Part shown: in pieces, positions 8,444-17,385 of the stretch
How positions within the stretch are numbered: position 1 is the first letter of the stretch
Layout: each line of letters opens with the position of its first letter
From: an uncultured Armatimonadota bacterium
Lineage (GTDB): Bacteria; Armatimonadota; Armatimonadia; Armatimonadales; Armatimonadaceae
Direction: 5' to 3'
Assembly (NCBI GenBank): GCA_903910385.1
Contig: CAIVZM010000071.1
Coordinates: 1 to 53,724, forward strand
Length of the DNA stretch: 53,724 bases
Translations under genes and position numbers: made by a program
The notes under the pieces: generated by a model
The model's database searches: none
What the model saw: the letters and a program-made list of their open reading frames with translations, nothing else
What the model was told of the DNA's origin: nothing

Positions 8444-9823
8444 TTAAATCCTAACACCTACCAAATCATACGGTTGCGCTTCGATAATTCGTGTCCGCAG
8501 AAATGCGCCCGGCGCAGCCTCTGCACCGTGAATTATCACGCTACCATCAATATCGGGGGCATCCCGCCAGGAACGCCCGATAACATCTCCCCCGCGTCGC
8601 CCTTCAACCAGAACATCAATTTCCCTACCGACCAAACCTTGATTTCGTTCCTGCGAGATCGGTTGTTGGAGGGCCATCAATTCCGCGCGACGTTCGGAAG
8701 CCCGGCGGCGCGAAACCCGCGGAGTCATCGTTGCGCCAGGCGTATGGTCTTCCGGCGAGTACGTAAAGACGCCGAGTCGATCGAATTTCGCCTCCGTGAC
8801 AAACGTTTTCAGATTGGCGAACGCCGCATCATCCTCGCCGGGAAAACCGACCAAGAATGTGGTGCGGATCGCGATATCTGGCATCGCTCCACGAAGTCGT
8901 TCGATCAATCGCATATACGACGAAACGGAACCGCCACGCTTCATACGCTGTAAAATGCCATCGTCGCCGTGTTGCAGGGGGACATCGACATACTGGGCGA
9001 CCTTCTCGACGTTCGCCATCGTCTTGATCAGGCGGTCGGTCATCATTGTCGGATAACAGTAGAGCAGGCGCACCCAGTGCAGTCCAGAAATCTTCCCCAG
9101 ACCTTCCAGCAGACGCGGTAAAGCCAGTTCACGATACAAATCCATGCCATAGGCGGTTGTATCTTGCGCAATCAGGTTGATTTCGGACGTTCCGGCATCT
9201 GCTAGCCGTTTCGCTTCCTCAATAATATTTTCCAGCGGTTTGGAACGGTGTTTACCCCGGAAATTGGGGATAGCGCAGAAGGTGCAACCATGGTCGCAAC
9301 CCTCGGAAACTTTCAGATACGCTGTCCATGGGGCGGTCGCTCGCAGACGCGTCGGAGGAATCAGCGGGTACTTATCATCCAGTGGCGTGATAAAGGTACG
9401 CGAATCGCTTTCCGGTGAAACTTCAGTCGATGTTGCGCCACCGGTCGCCATCGGCAGGGCGCGTCCCCGCGTCGCGAAAACGGCTTTAGCAATGATAGGA
9501 GCGCTCTGAATGCCCAGAAAGGCGTCCGCTTCCGGAATTTCACGGGCAAGTTCGTCGCCGTAGCGTTGAGCAAGACATCCGGTAACCACGACACGTCGGA
9601 CTTCGCCCCGTTCCTTGCGGCGCACCGCGTGCAAAATAGCGTCGATGCTTTCTTGCTTGGCGCTTTCAATGAAAGCGCAGGTATTCACAATGATGGTGTC
9701 CGCCCCGGCATCGGCGTCGACGATTTGGACTTGACCGGTGGCGGTTAATGCGCCAAGCATTTCTTCCGCATCCACCAGATTTTTCGGGCATCCCAGGCTG
9801 ACCAGGCCGACCGTCGTTTTCAT
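8444..9823 (-). CDS. rimO: Ribosomal protein uS12 methylthiotransferase RimO
   Basis: A 459-residue radical-SAM methylthiotransferase that adds a methylthio group to the conserved aspartate of ribosomal protein S12. The N-terminal UPF0004 domain has its cluster cysteines at 12 (SLGCPKN), 49 (VNTCAFI) and 83 (TGCLAQR). The radical SAM cluster is Cys176-x3-Cys180-x2-Cys183 in GCDHGCTFCAIPNFRG, which together with the NLIAQDTTAYG stretch separates RimO from MiaB. A C-terminal TRAM domain starts near 390. An in-frame extension to 9868 exists, but the family start MKTTVGLVSLGCPKN is at 9823. All six cysteines are present, so the enzyme should be active. Confidence 0.96.
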   Translation of the reverse strand: MKTTVGLVSLGCPKNLVDAEEMLGALTATGQVQIVDADAGADTIIVNTCAFIESAKQESIDAILHAVRRKERGEVRRVVVTGCLAQRYGDELAREIPEADAFLGIQSAPIIAKAVFATRGRALPMATGGATSTEVSPESDSRTFITPLDDKYPLIPPTRLRATAPWTAYLKVSEGCDHGCTFCAIPNFRGKHRSKPLENIIEEAKRLADAGTSEINLIAQDTTAYGMDLYRELALPRLLEGLGKISGLHWVRLLYCYPTMMTDRLIKTMANVEKVAQYVDVPLQHGDDGILQRMKRGGSVSSYMRLIERLRGAMPDIAIRTTFLVGFPGEDDAAFANLKTFVTEAKFDRLGVFTYSPEDHTPGATMTPRVSRRRASERRAELMALQQPISQERNQGLVGREIDVLVEGRRGGDVIGRSWRDAPDIDGSVIIHGAEAAPGAFLRTRIIEAQPYDLVGVRI

Positions 9824-9880
9824 TGTTTTTTGTTGATATTTATTTCTGAAAATTGCGACAATTTCCATTGACTATCGCAA

Positions 9881-9901
9881 ACAAAAACCGCCTTCCGGCG
9901 G
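9881..9901 (-). terminator. Intrinsic terminator reading leftwards
   Basis: On the minus strand CCGCC-GGAA-GGCGG (stem 9897-9901 / 9888-9892, tetraloop 9893-9896) is followed by TTTTTGTTTG. It lies upstream of rimO and downstream of the DUF1385 gene, so it should stop transcripts coming from that gene, or attenuate entry into rimO. Confidence 0.7.
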
Positions 9902-10086
9902 CCCTCACAAGCCGTTAGTATACCGTCTGTCGGGAGGAGTGTCAATGTGCAATGACTGGCTAGTTAAGATTAATGCATGCTTCCATCAGATTTATACAGC
10001 GGAATTACGCAAGATATTAAAGCGTCAGGCAGATGCGAAAGACAATAGAGGCAGTAAACAACGGGAGGATTCCCCTGCCTATAAAG

Positions 10087-10500
10087 ATGGCTTCAAAAAC
10101 AACAAAAAATAGTAAAAAGAATTTATAAATATCTGATGGTAATCGCAATCGTGATCTTTGTCAGTCTTGTGGCGATGGCGGGGGACGCGCAACAGGGCGG
10201 GTATTACAAATATCAGGACAATCGTAACAACGCGTATCGATACTGCGATAACAGGGATTAGAGAAACCATAATAACGGTTATCGAAATGATAACAAAGGA
10301 GATCAGTACGATCAGAGAGGACGTAACGACTTGCGAGCTTCGGCGCTCGTTGATGACAAAATCAATGTGACTATTCAGGGAAATCGCGTCTTCGGGTTTA
10401 TGATCCGGAACCGGGCGCTTTACCCTATAGCATGTCTGCCAACTGGTGAGGAGCGGATTGGAGGAACTCCAAGGGGTGATTTGGTTTCGAAAGGGTCGCT
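10087..10500 (+). pseudogene. Decayed gene for a small secreted Tyr/Asn/Asp/Gln-rich protein
   Basis: A readable signal-peptide-like segment, LMVIAIVIFVSLVAMAGDA, begins at the ATG at 10136. It runs into a low-complexity stretch rich in Tyr, Asn, Asp, Arg and Gln (YYKYQDNRNNAYRYCDNRD), is interrupted by TAG at 10259-10261, and continues in the same frame (NGYRNDNKGDQYDQRGRND, then DDKINVTIQGNRVFG). A lysine-rich MASKTTKNSKK frame at 10087, one base out of register, could be the original N-terminus, giving a frameshift in an A-rich tract as well. The right end is undefined because the frame runs into the antisense of the DUF1385 gene. No family is recognised. Composition and continuity across the stop are the evidence for a once-functional gene. 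Confidence 0.45.
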
Positions 10501-10502
10501 GC

Positions 10503-11537
10503 TTACGCTACCGCGGCAGCCTCGGGTTCGTCTGCGGCAGAGATGTTCCCGTCGCTCTTTTCCGCATTCATCACTGCCACCAGAGAAGCGATGGAGACTT
10601 CTAACTGGCTGTCATCGGGTTCCCGCGTCGTCAGTCGTTGCGCCCACATGCCCGGAACCGAGAAGAGATGGGCGATCGGATTATTGCGGTAAACGCCCGC
10701 AAGTCGCAGCAGTTCAAAAGCGATGCTGGCGACAGGGAACAGTAACGCCAGACCGATGGGAATGCGATACCAGATCGGCAGACTGTAAAAGGGAGCAGCG
10801 GCGAACACTGACAGGATAATCACGATAAAGACGAACGAGGTGCCGCAACGAGGGTGAAATCGACTGGCGTCTCGCGCCGTCGCCACCGATAGTCCTGCGC
10901 CCGCCTCAAGCGCGTTGATCGCCTTATGCTCCGCGCCATGGTACTGAAAGACCCGATGCACATGCTCCATCCGCGAAATCAGCATGATGTAGGTCATGAA
11001 AATCGTCAGGCGGACAAAAACGTCAAGAATTCCCATGACATAGGTGGGAAGATTGTATTTCCACTGAATCAGCGAGATGGCGAATTGCGGGAGTACCTTG
11101 AACAATACGACCGCGAAAAATAACCCGAAAACCAGAGCGCTTCCGATAGCGATATCGGCGGCTCCGGCGGATTTGGAGGAAGCGTTTCCTGTCCTGAGAG
11201 CATTCTTCATTTCCGATTCGGAAACAATGGCGGGAAGGATTTTGCCTCCTGCCGAAGACTCAGCGGCGCCGGAAGCCCCTGATACGGAAGAGATATCATC
11301 GCTTGCTTGCTTGGCGGCCCAGAAAAGGGCTTTTGTTCCGAGCGTCATCGCATCAGCGAGAGAGAAAACGCCCCGCAGGAAGGGCGCTTTTTGCCACTGA
11401 GGGCGGAAAATCTTTGGGACGGGTTCGCAGGTGATAGCGATTTCACCGCTTGCGCGGCGACAGGCGACAGCGAAATGCTGCGCCCCGCGCATCATAACGC
11501 CCTCAATAACCGCCTGCCCCCCGTATAATGCCGCCAT
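10503..11537 (-). CDS. DUF1385 family membrane protein
   Basis: A 344-residue protein starting MAALYGGQAVIEGVMMRG, the signature of DUF1385. Several hydrophobic segments are visible, around 135-155, 165-200 and 235-275, so it is an integral membrane protein. The charged HPRCGTSFVF and FQYHGAEHKAI stretches between them are characteristic of the family. Function is not established, although the gene is habitually next to rpmE and prfA in other bacteria. Here rpmE is immediately upstream, which fits, while prfA is not visible. A strong hairpin terminator (11558-11592) lies between rpmE and this gene, so it probably has its own promoter or is fed by readthrough. Confidence 0.93.
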   Translation of the reverse strand: MAALYGGQAVIEGVMMRGAQHFAVACRRASGEIAITCEPVPKIFRPQWQKAPFLRGVFSLADAMTLGTKALFWAAKQASDDISSVSGASGAAESSAGGKILPAIVSESEMKNALRTGNASSKSAGAADIAIGSALVFGLFFAVVLFKVLPQFAISLIQWKYNLPTYVMGILDVFVRLTIFMTYIMLISRMEHVHRVFQYHGAEHKAINALEAGAGLSVATARDASRFHPRCGTSFVFIVIILSVFAAAPFYSLPIWYRIPIGLALLFPVASIAFELLRLAGVYRNNPIAHLFSVPGMWAQRLTTREPDDSQLEVSIASLVAVMNAEKSDGNISAADEPEAAAVA

Positions 11538-11557
11538 AAATAAGCTAACAGTAAGAT

Positions 11558-11592
11558 AAACAAAACGGGAAGAGACTTTGCCTCTTCCCGTT
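11558..11592 (-). terminator. Intrinsic terminator after rpmE
   Basis: AACGGGAAGAG (11564-11574) pairs perfectly over 11 bp with CTCTTCCCGTT (11582-11592) around a 7-base loop. Read on the minus strand it is followed by TTTGTTTATC. It begins six bases after the rpmE stop, a textbook position. Confidence 0.88.
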
Positions 11593-11597
11593 GAAAA

Positions 11598-11849
11598 CTA
11601 TTTCTTCTTCATGCCGTATTTTTGCATAAACTTTTCGACGCGGCCTTCGGCATCCATCAGTTTTTGCTTGCCCGTGAAGAAGGGGTGGGAAGCGCTACTG
11701 ATTTCCACCGTGATTACCGGGTATTCCTTACCATCGGTCCAGGTGGTTTTCTTTTCACTGGTAGCGGTGGAACGGGTCAGAAACGCGAAGTCCGAACCGG
11801 CGTCCTTGACCACGACAAAATTATAGGCGGGATGAATTTCCGATTTCAT
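11598..11849 (-). CDS. rpmE: 50S ribosomal protein L31, cysteine-free form
   Basis: An 83-residue L31 protein of the large ribosomal subunit. The start [10 protein letters not shown] and the C-terminal [10 protein letters not shown]...GRVEKF block are diagnostic. The ATG at 11849 has an AAAGGG ribosome binding site about eight bases upstream; the two extra codons before it are not needed. No cysteine occurs anywhere, so the zinc site of the classical C+ L31 is absent and this is the zinc-independent C- kind. In organisms carrying both kinds, the C- paralogue is induced in zinc shortage. Only this copy is visible here, with no obvious Zur operator recognised. Confidence 0.95.
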   Translation of the reverse strand: MKSEIHPAYNFVVVKDAGSDFAFLTRSTATSEKKTTWTDGKEYPVITVEISSASHPFFTGKQKLMDAEGRVEKFMQKYGMKKK

Positions 11850-11934
11850 AAACAAACCCTTTCAAAACAAAACCCGGCGATGTCCGACCGCCAGGAGTAT
11901 GACAAGTTTATCGTAGAATCCCACGACAGGCAAA

Positions 11935-11962
11935 CCGGAGCGGTACGTCCTTCTCGCTCCGG
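11935..11962 (-). terminator. Hairpin after purM
   Basis: On the minus strand CCGGAGCG (11955-11962) pairs with CGCTCCGG (11935-11942) around a 12-base loop, followed by TTTGCC. It lies 13 bases beyond the purM stop. The T-run is short, so termination may be partial. Confidence 0.5.
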
Positions 11963-11974
11963 CAAAAGTCTACT

Positions 11975-13036
11975 TTACAACACCTGAACTTCGTGACTGC
12001 CACGCTGGACAATTCCTATCAGGGCGGCCTGTTCCCCAACGCTGTTTAAATAATGCACCAGTTCCCGGCCCTGCTCCGAGGGAACGATCAACACCATGCC
12101 GACGCCCATATTGAATGTCCGGTACATTTCGGAATCCGGTACATTACCCTGTTTTTGAATCAGCTGAAAGATGGGAGCGGGAATCCAGGAGCGCCGTTCA
12201 ACAATCGCCTGACAATCTGCAGGCAAGGCGCGGGGAATATTATCGTAGAAGCCGCCGCCGGTAATGTGCGCCATCGCATGTATATCGAACTGCCCGCTAG
12301 CCAGAATAGGCAATAATGCGGGCGCGTAACAGCGGTGCGGCGCCAGAAGAGCCTCGCCGAGCGTCATATTGAGTTCGGGAAGGAAGCGGTCGACTGTCAA
12401 TCCGGCGTGCGCGAAAAGCACGTGACGCGCCAGACTGTAGCCATTAGTATGCAGGCCATCCGAAGCGATTCCGATCAGAACATCCCCCGGTGCGACCCGA
12501 CTCCCATCCAGAATCTTGCCCCGGTCAACAATCCCGACAATCGAACCGACAAGATCGTACTCGCCTTCCTGATACATTCCGGGCATTTCGGCAGTCTCGC
12601 CGCCGATCAGGGCGCAGTTCACCGCACGGCAGCCCTCCGAGAGGCCCTTGACCACATCCGCCGCGACATGCGGTTCCAGTTTCCCCGTGCCAAAATAGTC
12701 CAGAAAGAAAAGCGGGCGGGCGCCCTGCACCAGAATATCGTTCACACAATGCCAGACCAGGTCGCGCCCGATAGTATCGTGCTTGTTCATCATCTGGGCG
12801 ACTTTGAGTTTCGTACCGACGCCATCAACGGATGCGACCAGTACAGGCTCTCGTGCGCCTGCAGTATCCAGAGCGAACATCGCGCCGAACGAACCGACAT
12901 CGGCAAGCACGCCCGGAGTGAAGGTCGAGCGGATATGTTGCTTCATCCGCAACACTGCTTCATTTCCCGCATCAATATTCACGCCCGCATCGGCGTAGGT
13001 CACCGGTCCGCTCGCGCCCGCTATTATTTCGCTCAT
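11975..13036 (-). CDS. purM: Phosphoribosylformylglycinamidine cyclo-ligase
   Basis: A 353-residue AIR synthetase, which converts FGAM to AIR with ATP in purine synthesis. The family opening TYADAGVNIDAGNE, the VGTKLKVA segment, the GGETAEMPGMY nucleotide/substrate loop and the C-terminal MYRTFNMGVGM are all present, and the length is normal. An alternative ATG lies six codons upstream at 13054; neither start has a strong ribosome binding site. The gene is divergent from uxaC with about 100 bases between them, and upstream of rpmE on the same strand. No other pur gene is in the window. Confidence 0.96.
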   Translation of the reverse strand: MSEIIAGASGPVTYADAGVNIDAGNEAVLRMKQHIRSTFTPGVLADVGSFGAMFALDTAGAREPVLVASVDGVGTKLKVAQMMNKHDTIGRDLVWHCVNDILVQGARPLFFLDYFGTGKLEPHVAADVVKGLSEGCRAVNCALIGGETAEMPGMYQEGEYDLVGSIVGIVDRGKILDGSRVAPGDVLIGIASDGLHTNGYSLARHVLFAHAGLTVDRFLPELNMTLGEALLAPHRCYAPALLPILASGQFDIHAMAHITGGGFYDNIPRALPADCQAIVERRSWIPAPIFQLIQKQGNVPDSEMYRTFNMGVGMVLIVPSEQGRELVHYLNSVGEQAALIGIVQRGSHEVQVL

Positions 13037-13139
13037 GTCTACGTTCTGTCCCATCGTGGTTGAAGTTCGGCATATTATAGCGCTTCAGGGAAACCGGTTT
13101 ACCTTGCTCCTCTTACCCGGAATCTGCTATTCTAAGGAT

Positions 13140-14573
13140 ATGAACGCCGAAGCCCTGCACATGCTCAATGAAGACCGTCTTTTTTCGCCCGACCCGACCC
13201 GGCGGCATCTGGCGCGGGAGTTGTACGCTACCGTGCGGGATCTTCCTCTGATCTGCCCGCATGGTCATGTCGATCCGCAATTGTTCGCGGAGGAAAACCA
13301 TTCCTTCGGGTCGCCTGCTGAGTTGTTCATCATTCCCGACCACTATGTCTTTCGGATGCTCTATTCGCAGGGCGTTCCGCTGGAATCCCTCGGCATTCCG
13401 CGCCGGGACGGTGGCGCAACCGAGACCGACCATCGTAAAATCTGGCGTTTGTTCTGCGAAAAATACTACCTTTTTCGGGGGACGCCGAGCGGTCTCTGGC
13501 TCCGGCAGGAGTTGGCGGACGTTTTTGGAATCACGGAAACTCCCGATGCGGCAAACGCCGACAAACTCTACGACGAAATCGCCGCGAAACTGGCGACCGC
13601 TGCCTTCCGTCCTCGCGCCCTCTACGAAAAGTTCAATATCGAAGTCCTCTGCACTACTGACGCCGCAACGGATTCTCTGGAGCATCATCAACGAATCCGC
13701 GAGTCCGGTTGGAAAGGTCGCATTTTACCCACGTTCCGCCCGGATGCCGTGATCAAACTGAACGCCCCGAACTGGCGCGAAAATATCGACGCCCTGAGCG
13801 CCGCGTCAGGGATCGGTATCACCGACTATAAATCATTCATCGCCGCTCTGGAAAATCGCCGCGCTTTCTTCAAGGAGATGGGAGCGACTGCTACCGATCA
13901 TGGCGCTGAGAGCCCGGACACGAAGCCGCTCGAGATTTCCGAGGCGGAAGCCATCTTCGCTCGCGCTCTTGCCGGAAACCGCGACGAGCAATATCAGGGC
14001 GACCCCTATTTCTTCGAGTGTCATATGCTCACCGAGATGGCGCGTATGAGCGTCGAGGATGGGCTTGTCATGCAATTACATGTGGGTTCATATCGGAATC
14101 ACAATGCGGATATCTTCGAACGATTTGGTGCGGATAAAGGCGCGGATATCCCGACGCCTACCGGATACACCTATCCTCTGAAGCCGTTGCTGGATCGTTA
14201 CGGAAATCACCCGAATCTCACCCTGATCCTGTTCACACTGGATGAGTCCTGCTACAGCAACGAACTTGCGCCGCTTGCCGGGCACTATCCGACCTTGAGG
14301 CTCGGGCCGCCATGGTGGTTCCACGATTCGCCCAATGGCATGACGCGCTATCTGGATGGCGTTCTGGAAACGGCGGGCGTGTACAACCTCGCCGGATTCA
14401 ACGACGATACCCGCGCTTTTTGCTCCATTCCCGCCCGTCATGACGTCTGGCGTCGTGTCGTCTGCGATTACCTCGCCGGGTTGACCCTGCGGGGCATCGT
14501 TACGGAAAAAGACGCTCAGGAAATGGCGCTGGATTTATCCTACCGACTGGCAAAGAGCGTTTACCGATTGTAG
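13140..14573 (+). CDS. uxaC: Glucuronate (uronate) isomerase
   Basis: A 477-residue amidohydrolase-fold enzyme converting glucuronate to fructuronate and galacturonate to tagaturonate in the cytosol. Visible family blocks are the metal-binding ICPHGHVDP near the N-terminus, HVGSYRNHN, LTLILFTLDESCYSNELAPLAGHYP (in parts), and the GPPWWFHDS...GVYNLAGFNDDTRAF region. The frame extends upstream to 13035, but that part overlaps the purM start on the other strand; the ATG at 13140 gives the family N-terminus. Together with uxaA at 23.1 kb it indicates use of hexuronates, for example from pectin or plant glucuronan. Confidence 0.95.
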   Translation: MNAEALHMLNEDRLFSPDPTRRHLARELYATVRDLPLICPHGHVDPQLFAEENHSFGSPAELFIIPDHYVFRMLYSQGVPLESLGIPRRDGGATETDHRKIWRLFCEKYYLFRGTPSGLWLRQELADVFGITETPDAANADKLYDEIAAKLATAAFRPRALYEKFNIEVLCTTDAATDSLEHHQRIRESGWKGRILPTFRPDAVIKLNAPNWRENIDALSAASGIGITDYKSFIAALENRRAFFKEMGATATDHGAESPDTKPLEISEAEAIFARALAGNRDEQYQGDPYFFECHMLTEMARMSVEDGLVMQLHVGSYRNHNADIFERFGADKGADIPTPTGYTYPLKPLLDRYGNHPNLTLILFTLDESCYSNELAPLAGHYPTLRLGPPWWFHDSPNGMTRYLDGVLETAGVYNLAGFNDDTRAFCSIPARHDVWRRVVCDYLAGLTLRGIVTEKDAQEMALDLSYRLAKSVYRL

Positions 14574-14593
14574 CGGCTCTACCCGCTGAGGCG

Positions 14594-14625
14594 GCGCCCC
14601 GTCACATACTGTTGTGGCGGGGCGC
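14594..14625. terminator. Hairpin between convergent genes
   Basis: GCGCCCCG (14594-14601) pairs with CGGGGCGC (14618-14625), and after one G-U pair CACA pairs with TGTG around a 6-base loop, making a 13-bp stem between the ends of uxaC and the kinase-like gene. There is no T-run on either strand. It may stabilise 3' ends or help convergent termination. Confidence 0.5.
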
Positions 14626-14635
14626 GATGCGGATG

Positions 14636-15910
14636 CTACCCTGGGTCTCCCGGCGCCTGTGTATTCGGCGTTTCCCGGAAAGCCGGGTAGAGCGGCATCT
14701 CTTCCGCCAGATTCCAACGCGCCCGCAGCTGGGCGGCGAGACGGCGCGATAGATCGCCGAGGGCGGGGAATTCGCCGATCTTCTCTGCGGCGTTCGCAAA
14801 ATTATCCAGGCGCAGGAGATTTCGCTGGCGAATCGTGGAAATTCCCCACGTATCATCCTCCCCTTCCACCGCACCCTTTCCCCAGCTGAGCGTCGTGATT
14901 GTCCAGAAAGCGCGAGCGGCAAGAATTTGCGGGAAGAAGACGGCGTCCTCGCTGGCTTCCGGGCATTGTGACGACAATTCCTTGCGGTACTCGTTTTCCA
15001 TCATGGTAACCGCCTCTTCCGGCAAGCGATTCACGCACCAGCAAGTGGGGAAGGGCAAATAGATGTATGCGGCCGTCAGCAGGGCATGAGCGAACCCGGC
15101 GAATTCGAAATCAAAGAAGCGTGCGTAGGGCGTTTCGGTCAGTCGATGATTGTCCGGGCAGGTGTCTCCCGGCGTGAAGGCGAAAAACGGCCCTGGCTCA
15201 TCCACGATACGGCGTATCTTTTCGATTTCCGCATCGAATTGTGGGGGTATCATCTCTCCCACAAGAGCGCAGAGATCACGAAAGCCCGGAACGCTTTCCC
15301 GGAGCATTTTTGCTCCCGGCAATTCCGGAACGGTTTCCGTTCCGCCGATTTCGCGCCGTATTTGCAGGAATACCGCTTCTTTACCGATGGTTTCCGCATG
15401 GAGACGTCCCAGAGAAGCGGCATAACTGCGAAGCGCCGTCAGGAGCGCAGGGCGATCTTCCGCCAGCATCCAGTCCGCCAGGCTTTTGCCTTCCTTACCC
15501 AGATCCTCTAAAACGATCAGTCCCGCCGTACGGTCACCGCCGATCAACCCTGCGCTGATTGGCGGATCAAGATTCAGAGCATCCAGAAAAGCGTTGCCTG
15601 CCCACTCGTTGTAAAACCGCCATGTCGTTCCGTCCCGTGTGTCGTTGTCCGGGTCATAGGCGTTTTCGCCTTCGCCGTCTACGCTCTTTACAATGACGGA
15701 AGAGGGCGTTCCGTCTGTCGCATCTTCTACCGCGCATCGTAGGACACGGTTTCTGGAATGCTCCCGTAATGTGTCGGTGACGGTAAGTCGGGGTATACCG
15801 CCGTATCGTGACGACAGGATATTTTCCGCCGCTTTTAACGCTACCGTATCATCCACAACAATTTTTTCCGGCGTCGATTCATCCTGTATCTCTTTGCGGG
15901 TCTCGCTCAT
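14636..15910 (-). CDS. Aminoglycoside-phosphotransferase-like small-molecule kinase
   Basis: A 424-residue protein of the APH/choline-kinase fold. An ATP-site lysine is visible in VIVKSVDGE, the linker in LIVLEDLG, the catalytic loop in FTPGDTCPDN and the metal-binding DFEFAG. In the catalytic loop the usual His-Gly-Asp reads Pro-Gly-Asp; the Asp and the downstream Asn are retained, so catalysis remains plausible. It follows the MFS transporter gene on the same strand with a 32-base overlap, implying cotranscription and translational coupling. A phosphotransferase paired with an importer suggests phosphorylation of an imported substrate, but that is inference; no substrate can be named. Confidence 0.75.
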   Translation of the reverse strand: MSETRKEIQDESTPEKIVVDDTVALKAAENILSSRYGGIPRLTVTDTLREHSRNRVLRCAVEDATDGTPSSVIVKSVDGEGENAYDPDNDTRDGTTWRFYNEWAGNAFLDALNLDPPISAGLIGGDRTAGLIVLEDLGKEGKSLADWMLAEDRPALLTALRSYAASLGRLHAETIGKEAVFLQIRREIGGTETVPELPGAKMLRESVPGFRDLCALVGEMIPPQFDAEIEKIRRIVDEPGPFFAFTPGDTCPDNHRLTETPYARFFDFEFAGFAHALLTAAYIYLPFPTCWCVNRLPEEAVTMMENEYRKELSSQCPEASEDAVFFPQILAARAFWTITTLSWGKGAVEGEDDTWGISTIRQRNLLRLDNFANAAEKIGEFPALGDLSRRLAAQLRARWNLAEEMPLYPAFRETPNTQAPGDPG

Positions 15911-17105
15911 GACTCTTTCCTTTTAACACGTATCCGTCGTAGCCGATCAGAAGACCGAGAATCAGGTAGCAGGCGGGGACGAGGTAGAATGCGGCGCTCA
16001 GTCCGCCATTGTGGTCGCCGATATAGCCCATGAGCCAGGTGGCAAACCCGCAACCGGGGATTCCCGCACAGGCGAGCAGAATCATCAGCATTGTCATATC
16101 CGCCTGCGGCATCCGATCCGCGCAGTAACTTTGAATACTGGGCCAGAAGGGCGCGGTGGCGATTCCGGTAAAGAACAAAAGCCCCAGAAATATCCAGAGA
16201 TTGGTTACGGTAGGCAAAAACAGCGTCACCAGGACGCCGCCAATCGCGGAGCAGAGAATAAGCCCTAACAACTGATCCTGCCGCAACAGGTATCCCCATC
16301 CAATCCGCGCCAGCGCCATACCGGCTGCGAAACAGGCAGTCCCGACCCCGCCGATCCATGCCGAAGAACTGAAGTTTAACTGAATATAGCTGGCGCACCA
16401 GAAGGTGACGCAGAACTCTCCGCCGCCCGCAACGAACATCGCCGCATAGAACAGCCAGAACAGGGGAGTCTGAAGAATTTTCCGCGTATGACTCCAGACC
16501 GTCCTGCCATCCAGCGCCTCGTTTTTCTCAACGTAAGCGTTCACAGACCGATCCGGCAACAGGAACAGTAGCGCGGGAATCATCGCCCCGACCGCAATCG
16601 CGCCAATGACCCATCGCCACGAGACGCCATCCGAAAGCAGCGCCCCCGCCGCCAGCACGGTTGCCAGAACGCCGATAGACCAGAAGGCATGTGAGAAGTT
16701 AACATACCTCCCCGGCTCTTCCGGGTGTAAGTCCTGTACAAAGGGAGTCGCTAATCCTTCGATCACCCCTTCGCCAATACCCGCGACGGCAATAGCGAGA
16801 AAGAGGACGCCATAGGAGGGCGCCAGAGCGCACATTCCGATCCCGAAGCTCATCAGGAGGATCGAAATTCCGAGCGAACGCCGTTTACCCCAGCGTCCCG
16901 CCAGGAATCCGCACAGGAGCATCGCGACCACTATGCTGGCGGTCCGCCCCAGGTGTAACGCCCCACCTTCCGCCATACCGCCGTTATCGAGTTGGAAGCC
17001 GAGGTCATGGGCAACGGATACCAGTGCAATGGGAACCGCCACCGAACCGGCGGCATACGCGAAATAGGCAAGAAAAGAGGCGTAGTCATAACGCCCGAAT
17101 GCCAT
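15879..17105 (-). CDS. Major facilitator superfamily transporter
   Basis: A 408-residue inner-membrane transporter with about twelve hydrophobic segments. The loop between helices two and three, GFLAGRWGKRRSLG, is the MFS motif A, and a related repeat is seen in the second half (GMALARIGWG). A GTG six codons upstream (17123) is an alternative start; I prefer the ATG at 17105. The 3' end overlaps the kinase-like gene by 32 bases, so the two are one transcription unit. MFS relatives with this general look import sugars or organic acids, but direction and substrate are not visible. Confidence 0.9.
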   Translation of the reverse strand: MAFGRYDYASFLAYFAYAAGSVAVPIALVSVAHDLGFQLDNGGMAEGGALHLGRTASIVVAMLLCGFLAGRWGKRRSLGISILLMSFGIGMCALAPSYGVLFLAIAVAGIGEGVIEGLATPFVQDLHPEEPGRYVNFSHAFWSIGVLATVLAAGALLSDGVSWRWVIGAIAVGAMIPALLFLLPDRSVNAYVEKNEALDGRTVWSHTRKILQTPLFWLFYAAMFVAGGGEFCVTFWCASYIQLNFSSSAWIGGVGTACFAAGMALARIGWGYLLRQDQLLGLILCSAIGGVLVTLFLPTVTNLWIFLGLLFFTGIATAPFWPSIQSYCADRMPQADMTMLMILLACAGIPGCGFATWLMGYIGDHNGGLSAAFYLVPACYLILGLLIGYDGYVLKGKSHERDPQRDTG

Positions 17106-17385
17106 AGTGCGGGAGGATTTCACAGAGACGCCCCGGAATCGAACCTTTGGAGTGAAGGAAAACGATATTTTGGTGTAGACATGAGTTTTGCAGGACGCCC
17201 GTCCGATTTGAGACAGTCTATCGCAACGTAGGAAGGGTTGCCGTTATCGCCGCGAATCATACAACCTGACTGAGACGATTCCTCTGACTCAACATGTGAG
17301 AAGGCGCGTAAATGAAGAGCGGATAACCCGACGCAGGGATTTTCGGACGCCAGGTCGAAGAAGGCAAGCGTAGGAGAATAATGCG

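Noticed and set aside
10331-10819. Long plus-strand frame over the end of the DUF1385 gene
   Set aside because: Its 3' two thirds are antisense to a well supported gene; only the first part belongs to the pseudogene.
13035-13139. Upstream extension of uxaC
   Set aside because: It overlaps purM start on the other strand and is not conserved in uronate isomerases.
17181-17231. 17-codon frame MSFAGRPSDLRQSIAT
   Set aside because: No ribosome binding site and no relation to neighbours.
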